A DNA stretch of 24,571 nt from JACKAN01 sp964502735 (lineage in GTDB: Bacteria; Bdellovibrionota; Bdellovibrionia; Bdellovibrionales; UBA1609), in NCBI GenBank assembly GCA_964502735.1, contig CAZCYD010000049.1, positions 1-24,571 of the forward strand. The letters run 5' to 3'. This document shows, piece after piece, positions 1 to 8,778 of this stretch. The position numbers and the translations under genes were made by a program. The stretch's first letter is position 1. Every line of letters starts with the position of its first letter. Under the pieces are notes generated by a model. It made no database searches, had not been told where the DNA came from, and worked only from the letters and a program-made list of their open reading frames with translations.

Positions 1-176
1 ACCATGGAAACCTACTGCCCCTAATTTAGAGCTCCCACAAAAAAAGGAAAGAAGGCTGTATTAGGATAAGGTTTAATCACCTGTCTAACATTTTGCCGCT
101 CACACACAACCGTGTAATCTCATATCTATTAAAATGAGCTTAAGAGGTACAAATCTTGCTTTATCCTTAATCTAAC

Positions 177-1796
177 ATGACTTCTGAATTTGAAATACGG
201 GTACTAAAAAGACAAGTACTTAAAACATTATGGAACTCTTCGATCTTGCTATTTGTGATCTTATTTTGCTCAGGAATGGCATTTGCGAACAGTAACTCAC
301 AAAATAGTCAAATGCTAGACGTTGTCTCCAATAGTGGGGTTAAGTTTTTTGCGAATCACACCGGACGATCAACTCACCAAGATCTGTATGCTATTCCGAA
401 CACAAATAGAACTCGTGGTTGGCAAGTTCAACAGATTGGAGAAGCCATTAATGGCAGAACTCCCGTAGAAGTTTGCCGGCACAGAGCCTCCTGCTACAAA
501 GGATGGGTACCTACAAGATGGACAGAGGTTTCTTCGAATCAATCTCCAATGAACAGACCTTTGCAGGAACGCTCCCAAAACAATTTAGTTTCGAATCCAT
601 CATCTGCAGCCTCAAATCCAACAGCAACAACCCAATCCTCCTCAACTCAAATTGAAGAAGTTGATACTTATGAACCAGATACACCTATCAACTGCCTGGC
701 TACTGCCACATCCAAAAGACATGGTTTGGCTTTAAGGTCTGTTCTTAAAGTAAATAATCAGTACCGCCAAGGCAAGTTTCTTAACTGTAGCCTAAACCCT
801 AATGTAGACTTTTGTATTACTGGAGCAAATACACGAAACGGAGACAACTCATGGGTTGAAGCTGTACTCAATCAAGAGAATTTTTCAAAACTTTCTCCTA
901 ATTGTCAAAGAAGTCTAAATAATGCGGTTTACGATGGGGATATTGAAAAAACAGCAAATGGTGAATTTGTTATTTCTTTTTCTACTTTTCGATTAGCTAA
1001 AAAGTATTTAGACATTGATACGAATTCAAATCAAAATTTTACCGGAAATAACAATCTTACAGAAGCTTCAAATTTGCAATGTGACGACTGTCATACTGCC
1101 GATAAAAATTTAGGCAATATTATAAAAGAATCTAGCGATATTTTTTCAACTATTACGGCTACACGAGATAGTTCCTCATTCCATCCAGAGGGCTGGCCAA
1201 TTTCTAACTCTGGTTTTAGTTTTCCGCTGGACCCCTCTGAATCTTATATAACTTCAGAATTTGGCGTGCGCAGGTTGCATGGACGAATTGGCCACCATGC
1301 TGGGATCGACTTTGGTACTTTTGGGACAATAACTCCTTTTCATGCCATGAAGGGGGGGCGAGTTATACAAGTCAGAATGAATTGTCCTGCAAATGGATCA
1401 GAAAGCTGCAACGGCGGATATGGAAACCAAATCAAAGTTCAGCACGACGATGGCACGATCATGTTCTATAATCACCTTCATGCAAACTGCCGCGTTCGCG
1501 TAAGCCAGGGTGAGCAAGTTGGAATCGGTCAAAGGCTCGGATGTGTCGGCAGTTCGGGCCGTGGCCCAATTCACTTAGATGTAAGGCTGCTGAAAAGTGG
1601 TGGAAATCCCGTCCGACATCATTTTATAAATCATTCTCGAACTCGAGTTAAAGTCCTCAGTGATTTTGTACCTCTTGAAGGTCAACTCGATACCTTATAT
1701 GCTATGATTTTAAGAAAACGCGATTTTAGAAATCAAAGTGATTTAAGAATAGCATTAGCCAGACAATCACAAGTAATAGGAAATAAAACTCTATGA
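177..1796 (+). CDS. Secreted M23-family (LytM-like) peptidase-like protein
   Basis: This 539-residue protein probably acts on peptidoglycan in the periplasm or outside the cell. It has a basic N-terminus and a hydrophobic segment ending MAFANS, consistent with a signal peptide. The C-terminal region (about 345-490) has the M23 layout: H374-A-G-I-D378 (HxxxD metal pair), YNHLH around H433, and a GRGPIHLD stretch at H466. The usual final GPHLHFE is changed to GPIHLDV, so one expected His is missing and zinc binding may be altered or lost. The middle holds a Ser/Asn/Thr-rich linker (about 120-160), Cys-containing segments, and a CxxCH motif (C302, C305, H306). The ATG at 177 has no clear Shine-Dalgarno sequence, but no better in-frame start was found. 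The stop overlaps the next gene by ATGA, so the two are probably co-translated. The peptidase fold is fairly sure; enzymatic activity is uncertain. Confidence 0.8.
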   Translation: MTSEFEIRVLKRQVLKTLWNSSILLFVILFCSGMAFANSNSQNSQMLDVVSNSGVKFFANHTGRSTHQDLYAIPNTNRTRGWQVQQIGEAINGRTPVEVCRHRASCYKGWVPTRWTEVSSNQSPMNRPLQERSQNNLVSNPSSAASNPTATTQSSSTQIEEVDTYEPDTPINCLATATSKRHGLALRSVLKVNNQYRQGKFLNCSLNPNVDFCITGANTRNGDNSWVEAVLNQENFSKLSPNCQRSLNNAVYDGDIEKTANGEFVISFSTFRLAKKYLDIDTNSNQNFTGNNNLTEASNLQCDDCHTADKNLGNIIKESSDIFSTITATRDSSSFHPEGWPISNSGFSFPLDPSESYITSEFGVRRLHGRIGHHAGIDFGTFGTITPFHAMKGGRVIQVRMNCPANGSESCNGGYGNQIKVQHDDGTIMFYNHLHANCRVRVSQGEQVGIGQRLGCVGSSGRGPIHLDVRLLKSGGNPVRHHFINHSRTRVKVLSDFVPLEGQLDTLYAMILRKRDFRNQSDLRIALARQSQVIGNKTL

Positions 1797-2179
1797 AGGC
1801 AAAAAGGCTCTCAGCAATTATAATAACTTTTTGGCTATACAGTCTAACGACTACAGCCGCTGTGACTCTATCCGAAAAGGAACAAAACAGTTACAGATCT
1901 TCTATCAAATTAAACTGCGAAAAAATCAAAACTGAGTCTAATAAAAAAGAAATTTGCTCATGTATTGCAGAAAACCATTTAAGACAAATTCAATTTTCGC
2001 AGTCAGAAAAACAAGCCCGTGGTCAACTTCAATGGGTGTCTGATTTCTATGCAAAGAAAATTTCTCAAAAAGAATTCGAGCGAGACCCCTACTTTGTTGG
2101 CGGAGTTTCCGGTATTCTTATGAGCTTTGACGATGACTGCTCTTTTGATCCTAGTTATATTGTGACCTTTCCAGAATAG
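1793..2179 (+). CDS. Small secreted Cys-containing protein of unknown function
   Basis: This 128-residue product starts at an ATG that overlaps the preceding peptidase-like gene's stop (ATGA), which suggests translational coupling and a shared role in the envelope. The first 23 residues (KAKR followed by a hydrophobic run and TTTAA) look like a Sec signal peptide. The mature part has four Cys: one in KLNCEK, two in CSC and one in DDDCSF. This spacing suits one or two disulfides in a periplasmic helical protein. I do not recognise a named family. The gene ends just before a hairpin repeat shared with the convergent barrel gene. Confidence 0.75.
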   Translation: MKAKRLSAIIITFWLYSLTTTAAVTLSEKEQNSYRSSIKLNCEKIKTESNKKEICSCIAENHLRQIQFSQSEKQARGQLQWVSDFYAKKISQKEFERDPYFVGGVSGILMSFDDDCSFDPSYIVTFPE

Positions 2180-2211
2180 TCTGAGATTTTAATTTTAAAA
2201 ATAGCAAAATA

Positions 2212-2260
2212 CTAGCTACCGAAATCTGCGGATAAAATGCGTCAAGATTTCGGCAGCTAG
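2212..2260. repeat. Hairpin repeat copy 1, probable bidirectional terminator
   Basis: CTAGCTACCGAAATCT pairs with AGATTTCGGCAGCTAG (16 bp, one mismatch) around a 17-nt loop, GCGGATAAAATGCGTCA. It lies between convergent genes, and its right arm contains the minus-strand gene's stop codon. On the minus strand it is followed by a T-rich run, so it could terminate that gene. The sequence ACCGAAATCTGCGGATAAAA (2218-2237) and the following TGCGTC recur at 13451 and 24465. Confidence 0.75.
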
Positions 2261-3039
2261 AAAAACAAAGACCCCACCAGAGTCCACTCTCCCTGAAAAT
2301 CGTGATATACGCTTAAATTATAGGGAGAGCCATTCCCGATTCCCACTCCAAACCAAATGTTGTCATCGATTTGGCTATTATTCGGAGTATTTACATATGT
2401 ATCCATATTTACACTAAAATTAATACTATCTACATGCAGAGCTAAACTTGGCGTTACCCAAACTGTATCGTCAGTACTGGGGTTGCCGTCTGTTTTTCTT
2501 TTTGAAGCCTCTACAGATAGGCTCCAGCTGTTCGCAAAATAGCCTATCCCTGCGCCCAGTGAAAGGAATTCCATATTCGCAACTTCAAATACTGTTGCTG
2601 TAGCCCCCAATCTGATTTGACCTCTTGGATTCAACAAGAACCCTGCTGTATAAACGTCTTCAGATGCTGAAACTCCAAAGCTTACAGAATTACCTAATGC
2701 AATACCAAATCCACCGGAAAGTCTCTCTTCACACCCAGAACAATCTCTCTGATAAAAACCTAAAGCTAACCCCGCACGACCGTTTCCCATGCCTAGCTCG
2801 GCCCCATATCCATTTAAGGTTGTAGATTCCTGTTGGGTATCAAGCATAGCTGAAAGTTTAAAGCTGCCCAAGTTGGCTAGCCCTGACGGATTCTCAGCGG
2901 TAAAACCATTTGAATAGGTAAGATTGTGAGTTATTGTTGGTGCCACAATACCCTGCCCAATAGCAATTAAATTTCTTTGGGCAGCAAAAGTTTTCATTGA
3001 AAAACTCAATAGTACAGAAAAAAATAATACAAATTTCAT
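2257..3039 (-). CDS. Predicted outer-membrane beta-barrel protein
   Basis: This is a 260-residue secreted protein. The ATG at 3039 is preferred over an upstream in-frame TTG at 3051 because a strong Shine-Dalgarno sequence, GGAGGGAG (3042-3049), sits immediately before it. MKFVLFFSVLLSFSMKTFAA is a clear signal peptide. The mature chain shows alternating hydrophobic strands rich in Gly, Ser and Asn, and it ends in SLFF. A C-terminal Phe is the usual BAM recognition signature of outer-membrane barrels. A CSGC pair lies in a predicted loop. No specific family or substrate is recognised. The stop codon is inside a hairpin repeat that probably terminates transcription. Confidence 0.72.
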   Translation of the reverse strand: MKFVLFFSVLLSFSMKTFAAQRNLIAIGQGIVAPTITHNLTYSNGFTAENPSGLANLGSFKLSAMLDTQQESTTLNGYGAELGMGNGRAGLALGFYQRDCSGCEERLSGGFGIALGNSVSFGVSASEDVYTAGFLLNPRGQIRLGATATVFEVANMEFLSLGAGIGYFANSWSLSVEASKRKTDGNPSTDDTVWVTPSLALHVDSINFSVNMDTYVNTPNNSQIDDNIWFGVGIGNGSPYNLSVYHDFQGEWTLVGSLFF

Positions 3040-3146
3040 AACTCCCTCCAAACTACTTTTGATTCAGCTATTACTTCTTAATTCAACTCTACAATGGCTA
3101 TTTAGGCAGTGACGGCTTAAAGAGCCTCATCCTTTTGCCACTAACT

Positions 3147-4958
3147 CTAGTGATTATAGTTATTAGCTAGATTGGCTTCAACAGGTTCTTGAGGTAAAAA
3201 CCCCCCAGCTTGCATTCCCCACAGCACCGAGTAATGTCCCCCTAGACTTAAAAGGTTCTCATGGCTCCCCTCTTCAACAATTTTTCCTTGATCGAAAACA
3301 ATTATTCTATCCATATGACTGATCGTAGACAAACGATGAGCGATTACAATGACTGTTTTTCCTTTCATGAGATTATCTAGACCCTTTTGGATAAGTTTCT
3401 CTGTTTTTGAGTCTAAACTTGAAGTCGCTTCATCTAAAACTAATATCGGCGAGTTTTTTAATATCGCCCTAGCAATGGCAACCCTCTGCCTTTGGCCCCC
3501 CGAAAGTTTTACTCCGCGCTCACCCACCAAAGAGTCATATCCCTGAGGCAACTCTTCAATAAACTCATGAGCAAACGCCAATTTCGCAGCTTCAATAACT
3601 TCATCGTCAGTGGCCTGAATGTTTCCGTACCTGATATTTTCCATCAAACTTCTGTGGAACAACATGGGATCTTGCGGAATTAATGAAATCTGCTCTCGCA
3701 AAGAGTCTTGGGTAACTCTTGAAATGTCCTGGCTATCCACGTAAATAGCACCACTGCGAATATCATAGAGGCGAGTTAGCAAATTTACAAAGGTCGATTT
3801 GCCAGAGCCTGAAAAACCAACTAGACCTACTTTTTCTCCACCTTTTATTTTAATATTAAGATCCACAAAGACTTCCTTTCCCTCTGCATACTGAAAGTCA
3901 ACGTGACTAAACTCAATTTCAGCATTGCGAACCTGCAGAACTCCCGCCCCTTGCAAATCTTTGACTTCTTGATCCTTAACCATGATTTCTACACCATCAG
4001 CGATATTTCCCAAATATTCAAAAAACTCTAAAAACCGCCGGCTTAGTCCTCTTGCATCGTTTATTATTAACAGAGAGAGGCTTGTTACCATGGCAAATTG
4101 CCCAACTGAAATTGAGCCGCCAAGCCACTTGTAAACAGCCATATACATTATTCCTATTTGTAAAATTAAAGCTGCTATGAACTGAAACCATCTCATTTTT
4201 TCCATAAACCAAAAAGTGTCTCGCGCCTTGTCGACTTCTACATCTAATTGTTTTCGCAAATACTCTCTTTCAAATTCCAGACGAGAAAACATTTTTGTAT
4301 TTAAAATATTGGTAACAGAGTCTACAATTTTGCCGCTAACATTACTTCGTGCCGCAGCGAAATCCTTTGCGTATTTTCTCGCCTTCATTGCTAAAACAAA
4401 AGATATAAACACATAAAGAGCTATCCATCCCCCCAAGTACAATGACAACTCAACATTAGTAATGGCTAAGAGATATATAGAAACCGAAAAAGTTATTATT
4501 ACAGGCCAAAAATCAAACATTATTGTCCACAGGGAGTGATTAACTCCCACTGAAACTTCATTAATTCTATTTGATAATGATCCCGAAAAATTCGACGTAA
4601 AATAGCGATGTGAGTGATATTGTAAGTAGTTATACAGCTTATATCTTGTCAAGCGACGCAAGGATGGCCCCACCACAACTAACAAAGCACCGCTGGATCG
4701 GCTACATATTAAAATTGCAAGGCTCAACCCTACAAAGTACCACATTGGCTCTTTGACACTGTCTAATACAGCTCCCCTATCTAGGCCAGCAGGCAAAGAA
4801 GTCACAATATCTATAATCTCTTTAATGGCATTCGGCAGTAGGATTTGACTTGCCGCCTGCCCAGCCTCAAGTACAAGCATAGCCAATAAGAACCACTTGT
4901 AGTTTTTAATAAAATGGAGTGCAAATTGAAAGGGTTTTCTAGGAAGTTCTGGAGCCAT
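3147..4958 (-). CDS. ABC exporter, fused membrane and ATPase domains (MsbA/MdlB-like)
   Basis: This 603-residue half-transporter should dimerise in the inner membrane to export a lipid, peptide or drug. The N-terminal 330 residues hold about six membrane segments. The C-terminal ATPase carries Walker A GFSGSGKST (near residue 382), the signature LSGGQRQR (near 487), Walker B ILVLDEATSSLD (near 509) and the H-loop motif IAHRLST. Length and order are standard for the type I exporter family. No substrate can be assigned from sequence. It is divergent from alaS across a 134-nt region and is separated from the RiPP genes by alaS, so a link to them is not supported. Its Shine-Dalgarno sequence is weak. 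Confidence 0.93.
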   Translation of the reverse strand: MAPELPRKPFQFALHFIKNYKWFLLAMLVLEAGQAASQILLPNAIKEIIDIVTSLPAGLDRGAVLDSVKEPMWYFVGLSLAILICSRSSGALLVVVGPSLRRLTRYKLYNYLQYHSHRYFTSNFSGSLSNRINEVSVGVNHSLWTIMFDFWPVIITFSVSIYLLAITNVELSLYLGGWIALYVFISFVLAMKARKYAKDFAAARSNVSGKIVDSVTNILNTKMFSRLEFEREYLRKQLDVEVDKARDTFWFMEKMRWFQFIAALILQIGIMYMAVYKWLGGSISVGQFAMVTSLSLLIINDARGLSRRFLEFFEYLGNIADGVEIMVKDQEVKDLQGAGVLQVRNAEIEFSHVDFQYAEGKEVFVDLNIKIKGGEKVGLVGFSGSGKSTFVNLLTRLYDIRSGAIYVDSQDISRVTQDSLREQISLIPQDPMLFHRSLMENIRYGNIQATDDEVIEAAKLAFAHEFIEELPQGYDSLVGERGVKLSGGQRQRVAIARAILKNSPILVLDEATSSLDSKTEKLIQKGLDNLMKGKTVIVIAHRLSTISHMDRIIVFDQGKIVEEGSHENLLSLGGHYSVLWGMQAGGFLPQEPVEANLANNYNH

Positions 4959-5042
4959 AGGTGATCAGACTACCAACCTTGACTTACAATATCAACCATA
5001 CAAGCAAAGCTATGGTACAATTGTTGCTGATTAAAAAAGCCG

Positions 5043-5071
5043 TTGAAGGTTCATTTGGTGAGTTGTAATAT
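5043..5071 (+). promoter_or_regulatory. Possible sigma-70 promoter of alaS
   Basis: TTGAAG (5043-5048), a 17-nt spacer and TAATAT (5066-5071) lie just before alaS. The predicted start leaves only about 15 nt of leader before the ATG, with GGAG at 5081-5084. The matches to consensus are partial, so this is tentative. Confidence 0.35.
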
Positions 5072-5092
5072 CGCTAAATTGGAGATCTGCTA

Positions 5093-7705
5093 ATGAAAAC
5101 TAGTGAAATTCGACGACTCTTTACAGAATATTTTTTAAAAAATGGACATGTTAAAAAAAGCTCTTCTGAACTTGTCCCCATCAACGACTCTACTCTGTTA
5201 TTTGTAAATTCGGGAATGGTCCAGTTTAAAGAGTATTTTACAGGAAAAGCTCAAGCTCAGGACAAGAGAGTCGTAACTATTCAGAAGTGCGTACGCGCCG
5301 GCGGAAAACATAATGATCTCGAAAATGTAGGGTTTACGGCCCGCCACCATACGTTCTTTGAAATGCTGGGGAATTTTTCATTTGGTGATTACTTCAAGGA
5401 GGAAGCTATCAAGATGGCCTGGGAATTTCTAACTGAAGTCCTAAAAATTCCCAAAAGTCGACTTTATGTAACGGCTCATCACTCAGATACTGAGGCCGCT
5501 GATATTTGGCTAAAAACCGTCGGAGTCGACCCCAAGCACTTCTTTTTTCGCGGTGACAAAGACAACTTCTGGGAGATGGGAGAGGTGGGTCCCTGCGGAC
5601 CCAGCTCTGAGATTTTTTTTGATCATGGTCCGGAATATACGGACCATGAAGCAAAAATCAAAGAGTGCCTCCTTGATGATGAATCGAGATACGTGGAAAT
5701 TTGGAATCTGGTGTTTATGCAGTATGAAAAATACTATCAGGACGAAAAAATCTTGCGCAGACCCTTGCCTAACCCTTGCATTGACACTGGTGCTGGACTT
5801 GAAAGAATGGCAGCGGTCTTACAGGGGCAGTACAATAATTTTGATACAGATGCCTTTCAAGGAATCATTAAATGCTTAGAGCAAATCACCAAAAAAAATT
5901 ACTCTGAAAAAAATCTCGCAACTAGCTTTAGAGTTGTAGCCGACCACATTCGAGCTGCAACTATGTTGATTACAGACGGAGTTATACCCTCTAATGAAGG
6001 CAGAGGATATGTACTTCGACGAATTATTCGCAGAGCGGTTAGGCACCTTAATCTTCTTGATGTCAACACTCCTACCCTTCACCTTTTAGCAGACGAGGTC
6101 TTTAAAGGGCTTGGAGAGGAGTATCCAGAAAATGCCAGAAACTACGACATGGCTGTAAAATTCTTAAAAAACGAAGAGGAAAGCTTTCGCAAGACCCTAT
6201 CTTCTGGACTTCAACTCTTAGATAGAGAAAAAGCTAGACTCCAAAAAGAAGGTAAAAAAACCCTTGAAGGCGAAGTTATATTCAAACTCTATGACACTCA
6301 TGGCTTTCCGTTAGACCTCATTGAGTTAATTTTAAAAGAAAACCAGATGGAGCTAGATATTCGAGGGTTTGAGCAGCTCATGGAAGAACAGAAGCAACGC
6401 TCAAGGCAGCTCAATGCTTTTGCTTCCAAGGAAGATAATCTTCAGTTATTTTACTCTGTTAAAGAAAAACATGGATCATCAGAATTCGTAGGGTACACGT
6501 CGACTCAAGTTGAGGCCAAACTTTTAGAAATCATAGATATTGATTCCGACTGCTTTGCTTTGATTTTTAACAAAACTCCCTTTTATGGGGAATCTGGTGG
6601 ACAAGTTGGCGATCGTGGATGGATAAAAACAAACTCAGCCACAATTGAAGTTCAGGACACTCTGAAGCCTATAGAGGGCTTGCATGCCCACATGGTATCT
6701 GACAAGTCCAAGTTGGTTGCCGGCCAGATCTACAATCTTGTTGTTGACAATTGTCATCGACAATTAATTGCAAAGAACCACACTGCAACCCATCTTCTTC
6801 ACTCCAGTCTTAGACAAGTACTAGGATCACACGTAAAGCAGGCAGGATCTCTGGTAACGGCTCAACGTTTAAGATTTGACTTCTCTCATCCTGAAGCTGT
6901 AACCCAAGGACAACTCGCGGAAGTTGAGCTTTTAGTGAATAAACAAATTTTTCTTCAAATACCGGTTTGTCCTCAAGAAATGTCAAAGGACAATGCCATT
7001 AAAAAAGGAGCCATGGCTTTGTTTGGAGAAAAGTATGGAAATACGGTTCGAGTTTTAGAAATCGGATCATTTTCTATTGAGCTTTGTGGGGGCACTCACG
7101 TCGGCAATACCGGTGACATTCACCTATTTAAAATTGTTAGTGAATCAGCTCTATCCGCTGGAGTGAGAAGAATCGAAGCCGTAACAAGTCTCGAAGCACT
7201 TAAGGACCTAAATAATAGGAGTACCCAATTGAGTCATATCGAAGAAGTTCTACACACCAATTGTGAAAAAGTTGTTGAACGCGTTGAGCAAATACAATTA
7301 TCAATTAAAGAAAAAGATAAAGAAATTAAGTCCCTTAAGGAAAAGTTGCAAGCCAACCAAGCCAAGCAGCTTTTTGACGATCCACAGCCCTTGGGAAACG
7401 GTATCGCATTTAAAGTTATCTATGCTCCTGAAGCCTCTGATATTCGTCAAATTGGCGATATGTTTATTGAAAAATACAAAGAAGGCACCGTTTTGATTCT
7501 AGCCCCCAAAGAAGGACGGTCTTCCATTTTACTAAAAACTTTCAAAGGGAACAAAAAATTTAATTGCTCAGACATTCTAAAGGAAACCCTTGGCCCCCTA
7601 GGAGGAAGCGGAGGCGGTAAACCCGACATGGCACAGGGATCAATTAGTCATGACAAATTAAAAGATGCCGAAAATAAAATTAGACAACATATAACTTCTC
7701 TATAA
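5093..7705 (+). CDS. alaS: Alanine--tRNA ligase
   Basis: This is a full-length 870-residue AlaRS, which charges tRNA-Ala in the cytoplasm. The class II catalytic core is at the N-terminus (FFEMLGNFSFGDYF and GPCGPSSEIFFDHG). The editing domain has the zinc-site motifs HTATH (H563, H567) and CGGTH (C665, H669). A coiled-coil stretch follows near 705-765, and the C-Ala domain ends with a Gly-rich GGSGGGKPDMAQG segment. It starts at an ATG with GGAG about 8 nt upstream. It is a housekeeping gene and marks the boundary of the accessory cluster that follows. Confidence 0.98.
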   Translation: MKTSEIRRLFTEYFLKNGHVKKSSSELVPINDSTLLFVNSGMVQFKEYFTGKAQAQDKRVVTIQKCVRAGGKHNDLENVGFTARHHTFFEMLGNFSFGDYFKEEAIKMAWEFLTEVLKIPKSRLYVTAHHSDTEAADIWLKTVGVDPKHFFFRGDKDNFWEMGEVGPCGPSSEIFFDHGPEYTDHEAKIKECLLDDESRYVEIWNLVFMQYEKYYQDEKILRRPLPNPCIDTGAGLERMAAVLQGQYNNFDTDAFQGIIKCLEQITKKNYSEKNLATSFRVVADHIRAATMLITDGVIPSNEGRGYVLRRIIRRAVRHLNLLDVNTPTLHLLADEVFKGLGEEYPENARNYDMAVKFLKNEEESFRKTLSSGLQLLDREKARLQKEGKKTLEGEVIFKLYDTHGFPLDLIELILKENQMELDIRGFEQLMEEQKQRSRQLNAFASKEDNLQLFYSVKEKHGSSEFVGYTSTQVEAKLLEIIDIDSDCFALIFNKTPFYGESGGQVGDRGWIKTNSATIEVQDTLKPIEGLHAHMVSDKSKLVAGQIYNLVVDNCHRQLIAKNHTATHLLHSSLRQVLGSHVKQAGSLVTAQRLRFDFSHPEAVTQGQLAEVELLVNKQIFLQIPVCPQEMSKDNAIKKGAMALFGEKYGNTVRVLEIGSFSIELCGGTHVGNTGDIHLFKIVSESALSAGVRRIEAVTSLEALKDLNNRSTQLSHIEEVLHTNCEKVVERVEQIQLSIKEKDKEIKSLKEKLQANQAKQLFDDPQPLGNGIAFKVIYAPEASDIRQIGDMFIEKYKEGTVLILAPKEGRSSILLKTFKGNKKFNCSDILKETLGPLGGSGGGKPDMAQGSISHDKLKDAENKIRQHITSL

Positions 7706-7848
7706 TAGGCTTCTTTCTTTGCGGCGCATAACTCATAGATGTTGTTGTCATGTGAGAAATAAATTTCTTTTAACACAAGATAAGCCTTTCTTAACCCCCT
7801 CTTTGGCGCTAAAGTGGTACTTTTAAAACTGTTCTTCCGGAGGGCTCA

Positions 7849-8778
7849 TTGGATACAACAACGGACTATCACAAAAAAATGAACTCTGAACCGATTCTAT
7901 CCGAGTATACAGACTTTAGGGAGTATCTAAAGGATTTCTATCTCTATAAAAAGCAACTCCTTAGTAATCCTGTCCGCTCGTACTCCTATGCAACGTTTAG
8001 TGCTGCAGCAGATATTAAATCTCCAAATTACCTAAAACTGATTATAGATGGCCAAAGGAACCTATCAGACGGTATGATAAAAAAATTTGCTAGAGCTCTA
8101 CAATTATCTAAACAAGATACCGAGGAATTCGCAGCTTTAGTTCACTACGGGCAAGCTAAAGACCCACTTGAACGCAATAGACGCTTAAAAGTTCTTGCCG
8201 ACATTAGAGTAAAACAACAGGTTCAATCTGGAAAAATTAAAGAAGAGGTTATGAACAAGGTCCCCAGTTGGGTCACTTGGGTGCTTTATTCCTTAGTCGA
8301 TCAAGAAAACGTAAGCTTTGAAGGTTCACAGCTAAAAGAAGTTCTAAAAAATAGAGTCCGCAGTGAGGACATTCAAAAGGCGCTGGAGACCCTTATCAAC
8401 AACGGAGACCTCGTAAAGGATGAGTCTGGCCAATTTCGTAAAGGGCGCAATCTAATTGAAGGCTCTGCAGATATTCCTCCTGCACTCGTTAGAAAACTAC
8501 AAGCTGAGCTGATTTACCTGGGTATGGAATCGCTATTTCAAGATGACCCTTCCGTACGAGAGTTTGGAGCCTTCACTATGGCTCTAACCAAGGAAGAATT
8601 TGACCAAGTTAAGTTCGAGGTTCGCAAGTTAAGAAAGCGTCTATATAAGGACTTTCACGTCAAAAGAGAACAATCCAAAGGAGAAAGGGTCTACCAGCTA
8701 AATTTTCAGCTTTTTCCTGTTACTGAAAAATCTCCTACTCCCTTGAAACTTAGCCCTTCCCAACCCGCCACTGAATAA
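7849..8778 (+). CDS. TIGR02147-family protein, probable regulator of the RiPP operon
   Basis: This 309-residue cytoplasmic protein belongs to the TIGR02147 family, best known from Bdellovibrio and Fibrobacter and presumed to be regulatory. The N-terminal hallmark is clear: FREYLKDFY, SYSYATFSAAADIKSPNYLK and LIIDGQRNLS resemble a helix-turn-helix of the family, followed by the FARALQLSKQDTEEF segment. The C-terminal half is a winged-helix-like and charged helical region. A TTG start at 7849 is chosen because GGAGGG (7839-7844) lies 4 nt upstream; the next ATG (7879) has no such site. Its stop overlaps the next start (TAATG), so it is coupled to the biosynthetic genes and probably controls them. 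The tail (PTPLKLSPSQPATE) is disordered. The family assignment is strong; its regulatory target is inferred. Confidence 0.9.
   Translation: MDTTTDYHKKMNSEPILSEYTDFREYLKDFYLYKKQLLSNPVRSYSYATFSAAADIKSPNYLKLIIDGQRNLSDGMIKKFARALQLSKQDTEEFAALVHYGQAKDPLERNRRLKVLADIRVKQQVQSGKIKEEVMNKVPSWVTWVLYSLVDQENVSFEGSQLKEVLKNRVRSEDIQKALETLINNGDLVKDESGQFRKGRNLIEGSADIPPALVRKLQAELIYLGMESLFQDDPSVREFGAFTMALTKEEFDQVKFEVRKLRKRLYKDFHVKREQSKGERVYQLNFQLFPVTEKSPTPLKLSPSQPATE

Noticed and set aside
1..24. Possible end of an upstream gene (frame ending ...TYCP then TAA).
   Set aside because: Only eight codons are visible; nothing supports a coding call.
3147..4958. Treating the ABC exporter as the RiPP exporter.
   Set aside because: It is on the other strand, separated by alaS, and there is no peptidase domain or operon link.
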